A stretch of 64,000 nucleotides of DNA from Peribacillus sp. FSL E2-0218 (GTDB taxonomy: Bacteria > Bacillota > Bacilli > Bacillales > DSM-1321): assembly GCF_037992945.1 (NCBI RefSeq), contig NZ_CP150304.1, positions 5,098,501 to 5,162,500 on the forward strand, in the 5' to 3' direction. This document shows positions 62,405 to 64,000 of the stretch, in pieces (the first letter of the stretch is position 1; the number at the start of each line of letters is the position of its first letter). The position numbers were made by a program, and so were the translations under genes. Under the pieces are notes generated by a model that ran no database searches, was not told where the DNA came from, and was given only the letters and a program-made list of their open reading frames with translations.

Positions 62405-62440
62405 CGCAAAACAGCCCGCCATGTTTTATGGCGGGCTGTT
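62405..62440 (-). terminator. Terminator of the dnaB gene
   Basis: A perfect 12-bp stem aacagcccgcca / tggcgggctgtt with a 7-nt loop directly after the stop; TTTTGCGTTTG follows on the minus strand. Confidence 0.85.
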
Positions 62441-62442
62441 CC

Positions 62443-63807
62443 CTATGCCCCGGGCGACATCGAATCATCATCGAATCGCCGTTCGAGGTTAACGAATTTA
62501 TTGTACTCCTTCACGAAGGCAAGTGAAACCGTTCCTACCGGGCCATTACGCTGTTTCGCTATGATGATTTCAATGATATTTTTGTTCTCGGATTCTTTAT
62601 CATAATAATCATCACGGTATAAGAATGCGACGATATCGGCATCTTGCTCGATACTCCCCGATTCCCGGATATCAGACATCATCGGGCGCTTATCCTGGCG
62701 CTGCTCCACTCCCCGGGATAGCTGGGAAAGGGCGATGACTGGCACTTTAAGTTCACGAGCGAGCGCTTTGAGTGAACGTGAAATCTCGGATACCTCCTGC
62801 TGACGGTTGTCGCCTGAACGACCATCGCCTTGAATTAACTGCAGGTAATCGATCAAGATCATGCCAAGGCCATGTTCCTGTTTCAGACGGCGGCATTTTG
62901 AGCGAATTTCACCGATCCTCACGCCTGGCGTATCATCAATATAAATGCCGGCATTCGACAAGCTTCCCATCGCCATCGTAAGCTTGCGCCAATCCTCATC
63001 GGTCAAGGAACCTGTCCGTAGGTTCTGGGCGTTTATGTTTCCTTCGGCACAGAGCATACGCATAACGAGCTGCTCTGCACCCATTTCAAGACTGAAAATC
63101 GCTACATTTTCCTCCGTTTTGGTCGCAACGTTTTGAGCGATATTCAAGGCAAATGCCGTTTTACCTACAGAGGGACGGGCGCCCACTATAATGAGATCAT
63201 TACGTTGAAACCCTGCCGTCATTCGATCCAGTTCAGCAAACCCTGTCGGTATTCCCGTGACATCCCCTTTACGGTTGGTCAGAATTTCTATGTTATCGTA
63301 TGTCGCAACCAATACATCTTTAATATTTTGGAAAGACCCGGAATTTTTACGCTGGGCCACTTCCATGATCGTTTTTTCTGCTTCCCCGAGCAGCTCCTCG
63401 ACCTCGTCCTCGCGACTGTAGCCTTCCTGGGCGATGTTGGTCGCTGTCCTGATCAAACGGCGGAGCAAAGACTTCTCCTCGACGATGCGGGCATAATATT
63501 CAATATTGGCCGCGGTAGGGACCGACCCGGCCAATTCACTTAAATAAGAAACACCGCCAACTTCTTCAAGGTTTTTTGTCGCAGCCAGTTCTTCCGTCAC
63601 CGTGATCAAATCGACCGCTTTGCCTTCGTCATTCAAATTAAGCATCACATTAAAAATCTTTTGATGCGAGCTTCTGTAAAAATCCTCCGGAATCAAAACT
63701 TCCGAAGTAACGGTCAATGAAGATGGCTCTAGAAAAATGGCTCCCAGTACAGCCTGTTCGGCTTCTATATTTTGAGGGGGGATCCTATCTTGAAATTGTT
63801 CTATCAT
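62443..63807 (-). CDS. dnaB: Replicative DNA helicase DnaB (called DnaC in B. subtilis)
   Basis: Hexameric replication-fork helicase of 454 aa. N-terminal domain (about 1-150, RIPPQNIEAEQAVLGAIFLEP), linker helix, and RecA-like domain with Walker A GARPSVGKTAFALN (about 210-222), LEMGAEQLVMRMLC, Walker B LIDYLQLI, DNA-binding loops around SRGVEQRQDKRPMMSDIRESGSIEQDAD, and arginine finger region near IIAKQRNGPVGT. No intein. GGGAGGTTTTAAGAT precedes the ATG. It lies 149 bp after rplI, as in B. subtilis. Confidence 0.98.
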   Translation of the reverse strand: MIEQFQDRIPPQNIEAEQAVLGAIFLEPSSLTVTSEVLIPEDFYRSSHQKIFNVMLNLNDEGKAVDLITVTEELAATKNLEEVGGVSYLSELAGSVPTAANIEYYARIVEEKSLLRRLIRTATNIAQEGYSREDEVEELLGEAEKTIMEVAQRKNSGSFQNIKDVLVATYDNIEILTNRKGDVTGIPTGFAELDRMTAGFQRNDLIIVGARPSVGKTAFALNIAQNVATKTEENVAIFSLEMGAEQLVMRMLCAEGNINAQNLRTGSLTDEDWRKLTMAMGSLSNAGIYIDDTPGVRIGEIRSKCRRLKQEHGLGMILIDYLQLIQGDGRSGDNRQQEVSEISRSLKALARELKVPVIALSQLSRGVEQRQDKRPMMSDIRESGSIEQDADIVAFLYRDDYYDKESENKNIIEIIIAKQRNGPVGTVSLAFVKEYNKFVNLERRFDDDSMSPGA

Positions 63808-63956
63808 ATCTTAAAACCTCCCATTCTAAGAGGATACCTTTTTTGCTAGCTTATACGTTTCTAGCCAAAAGAAAAAAGTGAAAGGACTACATGCCCAATC
63901 ACATTTTTCGTCTAACTCTATTTTATCAATTTTTCACAGATATGAAACAGCTAAAA

Positions 63957-64000
63957 TTAGTTAATTTCTTTTACATGCACAGTCAATGTCGCCGTGACTT
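63957..64000 (-). CDS. rplI: Ribosomal protein L9, C-terminal end (truncated by window edge)
   Basis: The last 13 codons read VTATLTVHVKEIN and then TAA at 63957-63959. This matches the conserved L9 C-terminus (VTATLKVHV...), and rplI directly precedes the replicative helicase gene in Bacillus. Most of the gene lies outside the window. Confidence 0.85.
   Translation of the reverse strand, partial: VTATLTVHVKEIN

Noticed and set aside
62209..62526. 105-codon plus-strand frame at the end of dnaB
   Set aside because: It runs antisense into dnaB and through its terminator and lacks a ribosome site.

Overview
The window reads as a chromosomal segment from a low-to-moderate GC Bacillaceae bacterium, most like the Peribacillus ('Bacillus simplex') group. 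This rests on gene content, Bacillus-type Shine-Dalgarno sequences (AAAGGAGG, GGAGGT) and the order of the last 14 kb, which matches the conserved origin-proximal block of Bacillus: rplI - dnaB(dnaC) - purA - tRNA(Lys-Glu-Asp-Phe) - M23 peptidase - walR - walK - walH - walI - walJ - htrC - CxxH/CxxC protein - rlmH. No rRNA, prophage, insertion sequence or CRISPR array was seen. Species assignment is inference.

Layout. 0-2.7 kb: end of an RsbR-type stressosome gene, an MsrA-MsrB fusion and a NupC nucleoside transporter. 2.9-8.4 kb: a MacAB-like efflux operon (HlyD adaptor, ATPase, FtsX-type permease), an OmpR-family two-component system and a small membrane protein. 8.6-11.8 kb: DUF485/ActP acetate-type symporter and a two-gene ThrE exporter. 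12.2-14.9 kb: a 45-aa membrane peptide, an MPKTG-anchored surface protein with a duplicated domain, and a sortase carrying an extra fibronectin-III-like tail. 15.1-22.4 kb: hydrolase, DAACS symporter, YhhN protein, rRNA methyltransferase, PfoR-like EIIC and NADP-glutamate dehydrogenase. 22.6-28.3 kb: the rbsRKDACB ribose operon. 28.5-36.9 kb: a six-gene NIS siderophore operon in rhbABCDEF order, predicted to make schizokinen, under two Fur boxes. 37.1-40.4 kb: a VTC (polyphosphate polymerase-like) - DUF4956 - CotH-kinase operon. 41-46 kb: cytoplasmic alpha-amylase, peptidase T, HPII-type catalase. 46.3-50.5 kb: a tandem repeat array, dbpA, a heme monooxygenase, an RlmN-family gene, rlmH. Then the origin-proximal block.

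The main candidate for an undescribed system is a split envelope regulon. A direct repeat TTAAGG-N5-TTAAGG (11-bp period, typical of OmpR/PhoB-type regulators) occurs upstream of three transcription units: the efflux operon (8378-8394), the small membrane protein (3420-3436) and the VTC-DUF4956-CotH operon 29 kb away (37098-37114). Independently, exported parts of proteins from these units, and the sensor kinase ectodomain, share unusual Gly/Met/Pro-rich stretches (GGMP, GGRPQG and similar). Together these suggest one two-component system controlling an efflux pump, a small membrane protein and a polyphosphate/protein-kinase surface module.

Many apparent ORF starts are too long. Start sites below were set from ribosome binding sites and gene overlaps, including GTG or TTG starts for the FtsX permease, DUF485 protein, rbsR, rbsK and walI. 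Two genes too short for usual ORF calling (45 and 53 aa) and two edge fragments (rsbR-like and rplI) were added.
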